This document shows positions 15,735-24,856 of a DNA stretch of 64,000 nt, piece after piece. The translations under genes were made by a program, and so were the position numbers. Source of the DNA: Cyanobacteria bacterium SIG26. GTDB taxonomy: Bacteria > Cyanobacteriota > Vampirovibrionia > Gastranaerophilales > Gastranaerophilaceae. Where the stretch lies: contig SUTS01000003.1 of assembly GCA_015152555.1 (NCBI GenBank), forward strand, positions 93,143 through 157,142, in the 5' to 3' direction. Position 1 is the first letter of the stretch. Every line of letters starts with the position of its first letter. The notes beneath the pieces were generated by a model, which worked only from the letters and a program-made list of their open reading frames with translations, was not told where the DNA came from and ran no database searches.

Positions 15735-17601
15735 TATTTTTATCAAGCATAACCATTAAGATAGAAATATCTGCAGGTTTAACACCACCTATACGTGCAG
15801 CTTGAGCTAGGGTTTTGGGTTTGATTTTTGCAAGTTTTTCTTTAGTTTCTGTTGAAATATGAGCAATTGAATCATAGTCAATATTATCAGGAATTTTAAA
15901 CTTTTCCAGTTTACCTGCTTGATTTACCTGATCTTCTTGGCGCTTAATATAACCATCATATTTTATAATAACTTCAACTTGCTCATAAACATCTCTTGAA
16001 ACATTTAGATGAGCGGTAGACCCATCAAGCTCTTGTAAAATTTTGTAAGACATATTTGGACGTTTTAGAAGTTCTGATGCTCTCATTCCTCGTTCAATAT
16101 GTTCTCCATATTTTGCCAAAATCTCATTAACCGATTCTGACGCAGGAATTTTTAAGGCTTCAAGGCGTTCTTTTTCATCTTTTATAGCCTGTTGTTTAGT
16201 TAAAAATCTTGTATATTGCGCGTCGTCAATCAATCCAATTTTGTGTCCTATTTCAGTTAATCTTTCATCAGCATTGTCTTGTCTTAATAACAGACGGTAC
16301 TCTGAGCGTGAGGTAAGCATTCTATAAGGGTCTTGGATATCTTTTGTTACTAAATCATCAATCAACGTTCCTGTGTATGATGAACTACGCGATAACTCCA
16401 ACATTTCAGAATTATTAATATAATTAAACGCATTTATACCAGCAATTAACCCCTGCGCTGCAGCTTCTTCATAACCACTTGTTCCGTTAATTTGCCCTCC
16501 AAAGAACAATCCTTTTACCTTCTTAGACATCAACGAATGTGTTGTTTGAACAGCAGGTACATAATCGTATTCAACCGCATAAGCAGGTTTTATAATATGA
16601 GCATTTTCTAATCCCGGCAAACTTCTTATCATAAGCTCTTGAACATCAGCCGGTAAACTAGTTGAGAACCCTTGAATATATGCTTCATAAGTTCCCAAAC
16701 CTTCAGGCTCAATAAAAATATGATGTGAAGGATTTGATGCGAATCTTACAATTTTATCCTCAATTGATGGACAATATCTTGGACCAACACCGTGAATAAG
16801 ACCTTGATACATTGGTGATTTATCAAGATTTGCTTTGATAATATTATGTGTTTCTTCATTTGTTCTTGTTAAATAACAAGGATAAGTCTTGCGAATTGGA
16901 CGATTTGGTTTAAATGAGAAGAAATTTAATTCATCATCCCCAGGTTGAATTTCCATTTTGGAATAATCAATTGTACGCTTATCTACACGAGCAGGTGTAC
17001 CTGTTTTTAGCTTCTTGGTTTCAATTCCTAATCTGTGTAAAGACTCAGAAAGCCCAATCGCTGCAGCTTCCCCTAATCTACCTGCACTATAAGAACGTAA
17101 ACCGACAAAAATACGACCTTCTAAAGAAGTACCCGTTGTTAAAACAACCGCTCGAGTTCTATATTCAATACCAAATTCATCAACCGCACCGATTATTTCA
17201 TCATTTTCAACAAGTAATTCTGTTATACAACATTGTTTAAGATAAATGTTTTCGTTACTTTCGATTAAATTTCGCATATAACGAGTATATTCAGCTTTGT
17301 CAGACTGTGCGCGCAATGCTCTTACTGCAGGTCCTTTTGAAGAATTTAGAATTTTTAATTGCAGATAAGTCGCATCTGTAACTTCCCCCATAACACCACC
17401 TAATGCGTCAATTTCTCGCACTAAAGTTGATTTTGCAGGCCCACCAATAGCAGGATTACAAGGTTGAAGCGCAATATTATCAACATTAAGTGTACAAAGT
17501 AAAACCTTTGCACCTAACTTTGCACACGCTAAAGCTGCCTCACAGCCTGCGTGTCCGGCTCCAACTACCATAATATCAAATTTATTCTTTAAGTAATCCA
17601 T
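15718..17601 (-). CDS. mnmG: tRNA uridine-5-carboxymethylaminomethyl modification enzyme
   Basis: MnmG (GidA) works with MnmE to modify U34 of tRNAs. The FAD-binding start FDIMVVGAGHAGCEAALACAKLG, the motif PCNPAIGGPAKSTLVREIDALGG, GTSLEGRIFVG, the TGTPAR segment and GYEEAAAQGLIAGINA are all present, and 627 aa is the normal length. The start is the ATG at 17601, just before the FAD motif; upstream in-frame codons code for non-family sequence. A TATAAT box ends 6 nt before this ATG and there is no ribosome site, as for mtaB. No mnmE or rsmG neighbour is visible. Confidence 0.95.
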   Translation of the reverse strand: MDYLKNKFDIMVVGAGHAGCEAALACAKLGAKVLLCTLNVDNIALQPCNPAIGGPAKSTLVREIDALGGVMGEVTDATYLQLKILNSSKGPAVRALRAQSDKAEYTRYMRNLIESNENIYLKQCCITELLVENDEIIGAVDEFGIEYRTRAVVLTTGTSLEGRIFVGLRSYSAGRLGEAAAIGLSESLHRLGIETKKLKTGTPARVDKRTIDYSKMEIQPGDDELNFFSFKPNRPIRKTYPCYLTRTNEETHNIIKANLDKSPMYQGLIHGVGPRYCPSIEDKIVRFASNPSHHIFIEPEGLGTYEAYIQGFSTSLPADVQELMIRSLPGLENAHIIKPAYAVEYDYVPAVQTTHSLMSKKVKGLFFGGQINGTSGYEEAAAQGLIAGINAFNYINNSEMLELSRSSSYTGTLIDDLVTKDIQDPYRMLTSRSEYRLLLRQDNADERLTEIGHKIGLIDDAQYTRFLTKQQAIKDEKERLEALKIPASESVNEILAKYGEHIERGMRASELLKRPNMSYKILQELDGSTAHLNVSRDVYEQVEVIIKYDGYIKRQEDQVNQAGKLEKFKIPDNIDYDSIAHISTETKEKLAKIKPKTLAQAARIGGVKPADISILMVMLDKNTIARK

Positions 17602-17607
17602 AAAACT

Positions 17608-17613
17608 ATTATA
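17608..17613 (-). promoter_or_regulatory. -10 box 6 nt before the mnmG ATG
   Basis: TATAAT on the minus strand (17613-17608), then AGTTTT, then ATG. No Shine-Dalgarno and no clear -35. Suggests a leaderless transcript. Confidence 0.45.
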
Positions 17614-17780
17614 ATTCAAAAATATATGAATTATAATTTTCACACAACAAACTTTACGTTTAACTCTTAAACGTACTTTCTACACTAAAAACGAACCATA
17701 CTACTCTTGATGTCAAAAAAACTAATTTTACAATGTCAGCTTTGGAGTGAATTTCCCGATAATGGAAACTTAATTTACCC

Positions 17781-17873
17781 CTAGCCTTCTGCTGTTAATT
17801 CTTCCCAAATGCTTGGTACTACAATCAATGCAGTGTAGACAATGAAACCGAATAAAATTAAGTTAATTGCCAT
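17781..17873 (-). CDS. 30-aa single-pass membrane peptide
   Basis: A 30-codon frame that is easy to miss. It begins MAINLILFGFIVYTALIVV, one uninterrupted membrane helix, and ends with a short acidic tail (PSIWEELTAEG). Its ribosome site is the strongest in the window, AAAGGAGGT on the minus strand (17887-17879), 5 nt before the ATG, essentially the full anti-Shine-Dalgarno complement. That makes translation very likely. Tiny one-helix subunits of this size accompany cytochrome oxidases, cytochrome b6f and photosystems, and toxins or regulators can look similar. I cannot match it to a named family, and no partner complex is adjacent. Confidence 0.65.
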   Translation of the reverse strand: MAINLILFGFIVYTALIVVPSIWEELTAEG

Positions 17874-17945
17874 GATAACCTCCTTTGGTTACATGTATAT
17901 TAATCCCATTTTTTAAGGTAAAATAACAATATATCATACAAATAA

Positions 17946-17973
17946 TTGAAAACTTTACAAAAATTAATATAAA
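17946..17973 (+). promoter_or_regulatory. Promoter giving a likely leaderless mRNA
   Basis: TTGAAA (17946-17951), 16-nt spacer, TATAAA (17968-17973), 8 nt before the ATG at 17982; no ribosome site. Confidence 0.5.
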
Positions 17974-17981
17974 ATATTGAT

Positions 17982-18269
17982 ATGAAAAACTTTACTCAAA
18001 AAGATATAAAAACACTATTTTCAGGGCTTTGTTGCTCTCGATGCAAAAACGAATTTTCAAAAGATGATATAAAAATTTTGGAAAGGGATTGCGATATTTT
18101 GCTCTGTAGTTTATCATGTGCAAAATGCGGTAAAGATTTTGGACAAATTGTGTTTAATTTTAACAGAAGATCTGAAAAACATACACCATTAGAACTTGTT
18201 GATGGACCAGCTCCGATTAGTTATGATGATGTAATTGCTGCGCACGATTATATTGTAAAAAATTTGTAA
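17982..18269 (+). CDS. Small zinc-ribbon protein (95 aa)
   Basis: Two CxxC knuckles (CCSRCKNEF near residue 18 and SCAKCGKDFG near residue 46) define a compact zinc ribbon, followed by a basic segment and an acidic helical tail (ISYDDVIAAHDYIVKNL). Such proteins bind nucleic acid or act as small adaptors. The exact role is unknown. There is no signal peptide. The start appears leaderless. The gene precedes two short co-oriented genes that have their own ribosome sites. Confidence 0.75.
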   Translation: MKNFTQKDIKTLFSGLCCSRCKNEFSKDDIKILERDCDILLCSLSCAKCGKDFGQIVFNFNRRSEKHTPLELVDGPAPISYDDVIAAHDYIVKNL

Positions 18270-18348
18270 TATTTACTCTAAATTAATCAATTTTTATTTT
18301 CAGGATGCTTTATAAATGCACGGTAGAAGTTTATAGAAAGGAATGAAT

Positions 18349-18609
18349 ATGGAAACTCGTGTAACTCAACCAACAGTACCAGTTATTAAGAAAGGTCTAG
18401 AAATCAATCGTAAACCTGTTATTATGGTTTCGACTAAAGCTATACCTAGAAAAGAAATTATTATTCCAAAAATTTATCATAGTACTCCACCTACTCAACC
18501 TAAAGGTGTAATTACAACGGATCTTAAAGCTCTATTAAAAAATTATGAAATGGAAAATTTTGCGCAACTTAATAAGTTCTGTAAAAAGGGACTTAATGTA
18601 TTAGTATAG
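18349..18609 (+). CDS. Unknown basic protein (86 aa)
   Basis: Unrecognised: a Pro/Lys/Val/Ile-rich N-terminal half (METRVTQPTVPVIKKGLEI, then IPRKEIIIPKIYHSTPP) looks disordered, followed by a short helical end with one Cys. The second ATG (18349) is chosen because AAAGGA lies 6 nt before it, while it abuts the first ATG at 18343. It is probably co-transcribed with the 18633 gene, which has a similar Pro/Lys-rich disordered build. The two may be related in role. Confidence 0.6.
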   Translation: METRVTQPTVPVIKKGLEINRKPVIMVSTKAIPRKEIIIPKIYHSTPPTQPKGVITTDLKALLKNYEMENFAQLNKFCKKGLNVLV

Positions 18610-18632
18610 AAAAATAAAAAGAGGAAAATAAA

Positions 18633-18983
18633 ATGCAAACAGCAATAACAGGAATGTTTCAACATCCAATGAATGAACCATTCAAACAGAAATCAAACAA
18701 AACTAATCATAAATTACCCAAACTACCATCAATGCCACAAGCTCCAACAGACGTAAACAAATTGCCACAGTTAGATCCGATGGTGGTTTATAAAACACCT
18801 GTCAAACCCAAAGAATTAATCGCAGCTATTGCCGGAGGTAATGGAGGATTCCCACCTATTGACCCTGATAAAATCTTCAAGAAAAAATTATCAACAAAAA
18901 TACTTGAAAAGATCAAAACATTATACAAAGACAATAAATTTAATTCTTTAGACTTTTCAAGATTTTTAAAACAAATTCGCTAA
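18633..18983 (+). CDS. Unknown Pro/Lys-rich protein (116 aa)
   Basis: The N-terminal 65 residues are disordered, with repeated K-L-P and P-Q/P-x motifs (HKLPKLPSMPQAP). A short Gly-rich turn (AAIAGGNGGFPPIDPDKIF) then leads to a basic amphipathic C-terminal helix ending SLDFSRFLKQIR. AAGAGGA precedes the ATG. A strong terminator directly follows the stop, closing the short operon with the 18349 gene. I have no functional match; the composition suits a linker or protein-binding peptide. Confidence 0.65.
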   Translation: MQTAITGMFQHPMNEPFKQKSNKTNHKLPKLPSMPQAPTDVNKLPQLDPMVVYKTPVKPKELIAAIAGGNGGFPPIDPDKIFKKKLSTKILEKIKTLYKDNKFNSLDFSRFLKQIR

Positions 18984-19012
18984 AAAAGAGCCGATATCTC
19001 GGCTCTTTTTTT
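18982..19012 (+). terminator. Rho-independent terminator
   Basis: GAGCCGA (18988-18994) and TCGGCTC (18999-19005), flanked by A-run and T-run, overlap the stop codon of the 18633 gene. Works in both directions and so may also serve aspS. Confidence 0.88.
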
Positions 19013-19048
19013 GTATATATCTTACTAAATAAGTTAGTAATAATTCAT

Positions 19049-20833
19049 TTACGCCTTACCCATATTTGCAGTAGATTTGATGTGCAATTCTCTTAATTGT
19101 TGTAATGAAGCTTCACCAGGAGCATCACTCATCAAGCATTTTGCACCAGCGTTTTTAGGGAACGCAATAACGTCACGAATAGAATCAGTTCTTGCAAGTA
19201 ATGCAACTAATCTGTCCAAACCGATAGCCAAACCTGCATGAGGTGGAGTACCGTATTGTAATGCATTAACCATAAATCCGAATTTTTCTTGAGCTTCTTC
19301 TTCTGTTAAGCCTAATGCTTTAAAGATTTTCTTTTGAACTTCTGATGAGTGGATTCTCACAGACCCGCCACCTAATTCGCAACCGTTATAAACGATATCA
19401 TAAGCGATAGATTTTACGTTACCCAAATCTCCGGAATCCAACTTATCAACATCTTCTAAGTTTGGAGATGTAAATGGGTGGTGCATTGCCATAAATCTAC
19501 CTTCTTCTTCTGAGTATTCGAACATTGGGAAGTCAACAACCCATAACAAGTCATGTTTAGCTTCGTCAATTAAGTTCAAAGACTTACCAAAATGTAATCT
19601 CAATCTACCCATTACATCATAAACTAATTTTGGTTTATCTGCTACGAAGAAGATTATATCGCCTGCTTGAGCGCCAGCTCTTTCTTGAATAGCTTTTGCT
19701 TGTTCTTCTGTAACGAATTTTAATACTGGAGATTTAGCAGTGCCATCTTCGTTATAAATAATATTTGCAAGAGCTTTTGCACCAAATGAAACAGCAATTT
19801 TTGTAATATCATCGATATCTTTTCTAGAGTAGCTTGCACCACCTGGAATTCTGATACCGCGAACGATACCACCGTTTTGCAACGTATTTTTAACGATTTG
19901 GAATTCAGATTCTAAGATAATATCGCCGATATCGAATAATTCTAAGCCAAATCTTGTATCCGGTTTGTCAGAACCATATTTATCCATAGCTTCTTGCCAA
20001 GGAATTTGTCTGAACGGAGGTTTAACTTCAACTCCTGCAGCTTTAAACGCGTCAACAATTAGACCTTCAACAACTTTAATAACGTCTTTTTGTTCTACAA
20101 AAGACATCTCGATATCAACTTGAGTAAATTCAGGTTGTCTATCAGCACGTAAATCTTCATCTCTGAAACATTTTGCAATTTGATAATATCTTTCGATACC
20201 ACCAACCATTAGTAATTGTTTGAAAATTTGTGGTGATTGTGGAAGTGCATAGAATTTACCTTCTTGAACACGAGATGGAACTAAATAATCTCTAGCACCC
20301 TCCGGAGTTGTTTTAATTAAAATTGGTGTTTCTACTTCCAAGAAATCCAAATTGTTCATATAATTTCTGATAGCTTTAACAATATTATGACGCATAACCA
20401 TTTTTGAAAGCATTGGCTCACGTCTTAAATCTAAGTATCTATATTTTAATCTAATATCTTCTGATACATTATTATCATCTAAAACAAAAGGTAAAACCTT
20501 TGATTCGGATAGAATTTCAACAGAATCAGGATACATTTCAACTTGACCTGTAGGGTATTTTTCGTTGTATGTTTCATCCGGCCTTTTGGAAACTTTACCA
20601 ACAGCTTTTATAACATATTCTGATCTAACTTGTTCTAAAACTTTATGAACTTGTGGGTTGATTTGTGGATTTGCTACAATTTGAAAAAATCCGCTTCTAT
20701 CACGCAATTCAACAAACAAAATACCGCCCAAGTCTCTAACACAAGATACCCAACCTGACAAAGTTACAGTTTGGTCAACGTTTGTCAAATTAAGCTGTCC
20801 ACAATTGTGGTCTTTATACATAGTTTTAATCAT
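19049..20833 (-). CDS. aspS: Aspartyl-tRNA synthetase
   Basis: A bacterial-type class II AspRS that charges tRNA-Asp (possibly also tRNA-Asn). The order is an OB-fold anticodon domain (GWVSCVRDLGGILFVELRDRSG), the class II core with motif 2 (YYQIAKCFRDEDLRADRQPEFTQ-type segment near residue 215), the inserted GAD domain (about 290-420), and motif 3 (GLAIGLDRLVALLA) near residue 540. The length of 594 aa is normal. A GAGGGA site precedes the ATG. It forms a single-gene unit. Whether it also charges tRNA-Asn cannot be told by eye. Confidence 0.97.
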   Translation of the reverse strand: MIKTMYKDHNCGQLNLTNVDQTVTLSGWVSCVRDLGGILFVELRDRSGFFQIVANPQINPQVHKVLEQVRSEYVIKAVGKVSKRPDETYNEKYPTGQVEMYPDSVEILSESKVLPFVLDDNNVSEDIRLKYRYLDLRREPMLSKMVMRHNIVKAIRNYMNNLDFLEVETPILIKTTPEGARDYLVPSRVQEGKFYALPQSPQIFKQLLMVGGIERYYQIAKCFRDEDLRADRQPEFTQVDIEMSFVEQKDVIKVVEGLIVDAFKAAGVEVKPPFRQIPWQEAMDKYGSDKPDTRFGLELFDIGDIILESEFQIVKNTLQNGGIVRGIRIPGGASYSRKDIDDITKIAVSFGAKALANIIYNEDGTAKSPVLKFVTEEQAKAIQERAGAQAGDIIFFVADKPKLVYDVMGRLRLHFGKSLNLIDEAKHDLLWVVDFPMFEYSEEEGRFMAMHHPFTSPNLEDVDKLDSGDLGNVKSIAYDIVYNGCELGGGSVRIHSSEVQKKIFKALGLTEEEAQEKFGFMVNALQYGTPPHAGLAIGLDRLVALLARTDSIRDVIAFPKNAGAKCLMSDAPGEASLQQLRELHIKSTANMGKA

Positions 20834-20939
20834 CTTTTCTATTTCCCTCTTTAATCTATTTATATCGCAACTATAATACTAACAAAAACACAAAAAAAAG
20901 ACTACAATATGTAACATTTGTAATCTTTTTTTTAATATA

Positions 20940-21236
20940 TTAATCTTCTATAATTTTACAAGAATGAACGATATTTAAATTCACATTGTAATACTTAATA
21001 TGCTCAGGTAAATATTCTACTTCCTTTTTACGCATAACAGTACAGTTTTCTAAAGCAATAAACATATTTCCACAATTCAACGCGTAAAATAATAAATTTT
21101 CATTGGTAGGATTTTCAACAACAGAATGAATAGGAAGTCTTAAATCGCCAGTAATATGATATTCCTCAGTTACCAATAAAACTTTAATGGTATTTTGCGT
21201 ACGCTTTAATCTATCTAAATCTTTTTCTTTTGCCAT
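20940..21236 (-). CDS. Unknown conserved-looking protein (98 aa)
   Basis: Begins MAKEKDLDRLKRTQNTIKV and continues as a compact beta-rich domain: VLLVTEEYHITGDLRLPIHS, LLFYALNCGNMFIALENCTV, NVNLNIVHSCKIIED. The regular strands and lack of signal or membrane segments suggest a small cytoplasmic domain. I do not recognise a family. The start is set at 21236, where AAGGAGC lies 7 nt upstream; in-frame upstream codons have no ribosome site. It is divergent from rqcH, and the two promoters share about 80 nt. Confidence 0.7.
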   Translation of the reverse strand: MAKEKDLDRLKRTQNTIKVLLVTEEYHITGDLRLPIHSVVENPTNENLLFYALNCGNMFIALENCTVMRKKEVEYLPEHIKYYNVNLNIVHSCKIIED

Positions 21237-21282
21237 ATTCAAGCTCCTTATAACAAAACTAATTTTATCATAAAATTTGCTA

Positions 21283-21312
21283 TTGGACAAGAAATAAGCT
21301 TTTTAGTAAAAT
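21283..21312 (+). promoter_or_regulatory. rqcH promoter, leaderless arrangement
   Basis: TTGGAC (21283-21288), 18-nt spacer, TAAAAT (21307-21312), 6 nt before the ATG at 21319; no ribosome site. Confidence 0.45.
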
Positions 21313-21318
21313 TTTAAT

Positions 21319-22740
21319 ATGATAACATTTGATAATTTAACATTAAACGCTTTTTACGAAGAACAAAAAGAATTCATAATAGGTGCACGAATAAATAAAA
21401 TTCAGCAACCTACAAGACGTGAGTTCTTAATAACTCTACGTAACCTTGGAGAAACAAAACAACTGTATATCAACATAAATCCTCAAATGTATCATATTTG
21501 TGTTGCATCAAAAGAAAATATTACAAAACGCGAACTTGAGATTCCAAAATCTCCACCGATGTTTTGTATGTTATTGCGAAAATATCTTGAAAATTCAAAA
21601 ATCGCAAAACTTGAATGTCAAAAAGGTGAACGAATTTTAGAATTCTATATTGAAACATACAATGAATTAAAAGATAAAATATTCCTATGTTTAGCAATTG
21701 AACTTATGGGCAAACACTCAAATATAATATTATATAACACAGATACAGGAATTATACTTGGTTGTGCCCACAATGTCGGAGCAGACAAAAGCAGAGAACG
21801 TGAAATCTACGGAGGAATTCCATACACTTACCCTCCTCAACAAAAACAACTAACCAAAACTTGGGATAGTTTAATTGAAAAGGTGAAACCACAAACAAAT
21901 GTAAATGATTTAATTGATAATTACTATGCAAACATTATTGCAGTTCACAAATATAACATGTTAAAAAACAACTACAAAGCAATAGTTACTCAAAAACTAA
22001 AAAAAATAAATAAATCCATTGCGCAAATAAACAATAAGCTATTATCAAACTCAGATAGCGACAAATTCCGACTTTGGGGAGATTTGATAATGGCCAATTT
22101 ATATAACTTACCGGATTATTCATCTAAAATAGAAGTCTTTGATTACGAAAACAACAAGCAAATAGAATTAAAACTTGATAAAAATAAAACATTGAAAGAA
22201 AATGCAAACAGATTTTATCGCCAATATACAAAAGCAAAATCTGCCAACTCAAAAATTAATGAACTTATTGAAAAATACACACAAGATAAGCAATACATCG
22301 AACAATTACTATATTCAATAAATTCTGCAAAAACAATCGATGATTTAAAAGAAATCTCGCCAGAAGTAGAACATAAAAAAGAAATAAAAAAGACTAAACA
22401 ACAAATAGATATACCAAAGATCGAATTTGAAAACGGCACACGAATTTATATAGGGAAAAACAACAAACAAAACGACTATATAATATCAAAATTAGCATCA
22501 GATGATGATTTGTGGTTTCATACCCATAATTGTGCAGGTTCACATGTTTTATTAAAAACACAAAACCTAACCGATGAACTCATCTTAAAATGCGCAAAAC
22601 TGGCAAAAGAGAATTCCTCTGCAAAAGACTCTTCTAAAATTGGAGTAATCTACACAAAAAGGAAATATTTAAGAAAGCCTCCGGCCGCCAATTTAGGGTA
22701 TGTTACTTACAAAAACGAAAAAGAAATAATAATTGACTAA
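21319..22740 (+). CDS. rqcH: NFACT-family ribosome quality-control protein (RqcH/FbpA)
   Basis: RqcH binds stalled 50S subunits and directs alanine tailing. The NFACT-N domain opens the protein (FDNLTLNAFYEEQKEFIIGARINKIQQP, then LAIELMGKHSNIIL). A coiled coil follows at about residues 240-360. The C-terminal NFACT-R domain has the signature DDDLWFHTHNCAGSHVLLK and the basic YTKRKYLRKPPAANLGYVTY. At 473 aa it is shorter than the usual 560-580 aa; the coiled-coil and helix-hairpin-helix part appears compressed. The start is judged leaderless. Confidence 0.9.
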   Translation: MITFDNLTLNAFYEEQKEFIIGARINKIQQPTRREFLITLRNLGETKQLYININPQMYHICVASKENITKRELEIPKSPPMFCMLLRKYLENSKIAKLECQKGERILEFYIETYNELKDKIFLCLAIELMGKHSNIILYNTDTGIILGCAHNVGADKSREREIYGGIPYTYPPQQKQLTKTWDSLIEKVKPQTNVNDLIDNYYANIIAVHKYNMLKNNYKAIVTQKLKKINKSIAQINNKLLSNSDSDKFRLWGDLIMANLYNLPDYSSKIEVFDYENNKQIELKLDKNKTLKENANRFYRQYTKAKSANSKINELIEKYTQDKQYIEQLLYSINSAKTIDDLKEISPEVEHKKEIKKTKQQIDIPKIEFENGTRIYIGKNNKQNDYIISKLASDDDLWFHTHNCAGSHVLLKTQNLTDELILKCAKLAKENSSAKDSSKIGVIYTKRKYLRKPPAANLGYVTYKNEKEIIID

Positions 22741-22746
22741 AAAAAA

Positions 22747-22778
22747 TCGGTGTAGATAAAACCTACACCGACTCTTTT
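22747..22778. terminator. Bidirectional terminator between rqcH and secY
   Basis: Perfect 9-bp arms (22747-22755 and 22763-22771) with an A-run to the left and CTCTTTTT to the right, between convergent genes. Confidence 0.85.
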
Positions 22779-22793
22779 TGTATTTATAAAATC

Positions 22794-24131
22794 CTACTCT
22801 TTCAAGAATGATTCATAATTTCTCGCAAGTAAATGAGTACGAACTTGATTGATTAAATCAAGAGCTACACCAACCATAATGATTAATGAAGTAGCACCAA
22901 TACCTTGCAAGGTTTCTATTTTTGTCAAATAACTTGCTAAAGACGGAACCAATGCAACAATACCTAAACCTATAGCTCCGATAAAAGTTGTCTTTGATAA
23001 AATTTTATCTAAAGCATCAGCTGTAGGTTTGCCTGGCTTAATACCCGGAATTGAAGATCCATACTTTTTCAAGTTATCCGCAATATCTTTTGGCTGCATA
23101 TTTGGCATAATTGATGCATAGAAGAAAGTCAACGCGATAATTAAACCTACATACAAAAGATAATATACAAATCCGTCCGGACTCATAATTTGATTAAGCT
23201 TAACAATAAAATTACTCAATGCTACAGACTTAATCGCAGTTTGTCCGACTAAAGCTAATATTGTTGATGGGAATAACAATATTGCAATAGCAAAGATAAT
23301 TGGCATTACACCACCTGGGTTAAGTTTAAATGGAATAAATGAATTCATACCACCATAAACTTTGTTACCAATTTGTCTTTTTGGATTTACAATGATTACT
23401 TTTCTAACAGCTTCTTGCATAATAACAATAAGAATCATAGCTAAGAAAAATATTGCTAATAACAAGAATAATGCCATTTGCATTTGTGGATTTGATTTTA
23501 CTAGCATATGAGTTCTGGACGCATAAATTGGAATACCAGACAATATACCACAGAAGATTACTAAAGAACCACCATTACCGATGCCATTTTCTGTAATCAA
23601 TTCTGAAATCCACATAACAAGTACAGCCCCTGCTGTTAAAACACATATTGAACTTGCATAAAATGCCAAAGGATTAACCTGCGGCATTATTGCACCTGGT
23701 AGATGATGCAAGTACAACATAAATACAAATGATTGGAAGATTGCCAATATCACAGTAAATACTCTCGTATACTGAGATAATTTTCTTCTTCCTGCTTCGC
23801 CCTCTTCTTTTTGTAGTTTCTCTAAAGCAGGGATAACTACAGAAACAAGTTGCACAATGATTGACGATGTGATGAATGGACCAATACCTAGAGCAAGGAT
23901 AGAAACTTTACCCAAAGCTCCGCCGGTAAATAAATCCAAGAAACCAATAATATTATTTCCATTTGCAATATTGGCAAAAACTTCGTTGTTAATACCATAT
24001 AACGGCATTTGAACACCAAATCTCCAAACTGCAATCATCATAAATGTGAAAATGATTTTCTCCTTTAATCCAGAGACTTTCCACATTGACATCAAATCAT
24101 CGGTAGTAGGCATTTTTACACCTTGTGCCAT
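22794..24131 (-). CDS. secY: Preprotein translocase channel SecY
   Basis: The ten-helix protein-conducting channel of the inner membrane. Typical segments include the N-terminal helix region (KIIFTFMMIAVWRFGVQMPLYG), LDLFTGGALGKVSILALGIGPFITSSIIVQLV with the plug and second helix, NGIGNGGSLVIFCGI and the cytoplasmic loop IMQEAVRKVIIVNPKRQ. The 445-aa length is standard. The ATG shares one base with the stop of rplO, so the two are translationally coupled, as in the classical spc operon. Confidence 0.96.
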   Translation of the reverse strand: MAQGVKMPTTDDLMSMWKVSGLKEKIIFTFMMIAVWRFGVQMPLYGINNEVFANIANGNNIIGFLDLFTGGALGKVSILALGIGPFITSSIIVQLVSVVIPALEKLQKEEGEAGRRKLSQYTRVFTVILAIFQSFVFMLYLHHLPGAIMPQVNPLAFYASSICVLTAGAVLVMWISELITENGIGNGGSLVIFCGILSGIPIYASRTHMLVKSNPQMQMALFLLLAIFFLAMILIVIMQEAVRKVIIVNPKRQIGNKVYGGMNSFIPFKLNPGGVMPIIFAIAILLFPSTILALVGQTAIKSVALSNFIVKLNQIMSPDGFVYYLLYVGLIIALTFFYASIMPNMQPKDIADNLKKYGSSIPGIKPGKPTADALDKILSKTTFIGAIGLGIVALVPSLASYLTKIETLQGIGATSLIIMVGVALDLINQVRTHLLARNYESFLKE

Positions 24132-24580
24132 TATACTAACTCAACCTTTCCGCCTGCTGCTTCAATTTTTTCTTTTGCTGATGGTGTTACATAAGCTGCT
24201 TTTACAGTAATAGCTGATTTAATTTCACCATTACCCAAAACTCTTAAACCAACACAAGTTGGATGAATAGTAAGAATTTCTTTTAAAGATTCAAAAGATA
24301 CTTCTTTTAAACCTAAATCATCTAATCTACCAACATTAATTTGTGCATAGTTAAGTTTTGAATAAACTTGGAAACCTTTTAATTTTGGTAATCTTCTGTA
24401 AGCAGGCATTTGTCCGCCTTCAAAACCTCTTTTACTAGAGTTGCCAGATCTTTGACCTTCACCGTTATGACCACGGCAAGATGTTTTACCATGACCTGAT
24501 GAACGACCACGTCCAACTCTTTTTGATTTAGAGGTTGAACCTTGAGCAGGTCTTAAATCTTCTAATGTTATATTTGCCAT
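24131..24580 (-). CDS. rplO: 50S ribosomal protein L15
   Basis: 149 aa with the basic Gly-rich L15 start (LRPAQGSTSKSKRVGRGRSSGHGKTSCRGHNG) and the C-terminal signature region with ITVKAAYVTPSAKEKIEAAGGKVELV. It sits in the standard order rpmD-rplO-secY. AGAGGAAAATAAT precedes the ATG. Confidence 0.96.
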   Translation of the reverse strand: MANITLEDLRPAQGSTSKSKRVGRGRSSGHGKTSCRGHNGEGQRSGNSSKRGFEGGQMPAYRRLPKLKGFQVYSKLNYAQINVGRLDDLGLKEVSFESLKEILTIHPTCVGLRVLGNGEIKSAITVKAAYVTPSAKEKIEAAGGKVELV

Positions 24581-24628
24581 ATTATTTTCCTCTTTCTTTG
24601 TATTAAATAATTATAACTTCTCGGGTAA

Positions 24629-24820
24629 TTACTTGATAACTTCTACTAAGTGAGAAACTTTATTTACCATACCCATAATTGTTGCAGATGCTGCGTGTTC
24701 TACAACTTGATCTTTTTTAGAAAGACCTAAGCCTTTTACAACTCTGCGTTGGTGCTCAGATGAGCCGATTAAACTTTTAACAAGCTTAATTTGAATCATA
24801 TTTTCTTTTTTATTTGCCAT
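24629..24820 (-). CDS. rpmD: 50S ribosomal protein L30
   Basis: 63 aa with the L30 core IQIKLVKSLIGSSEHQRRVVKGLGLSK and the end MVNKVSHLVEV. It is placed between rpsE and rplO as in spc operons. AAGGAAAT precedes the ATG. Confidence 0.94.
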   Translation of the reverse strand: MANKKENMIQIKLVKSLIGSSEHQRRVVKGLGLSKKDQVVEHAASATIMGMVNKVSHLVEVIK

Positions 24821-24856
24821 AATTTTATTTCCTTATATTTTAATTTCAATTAGTCA

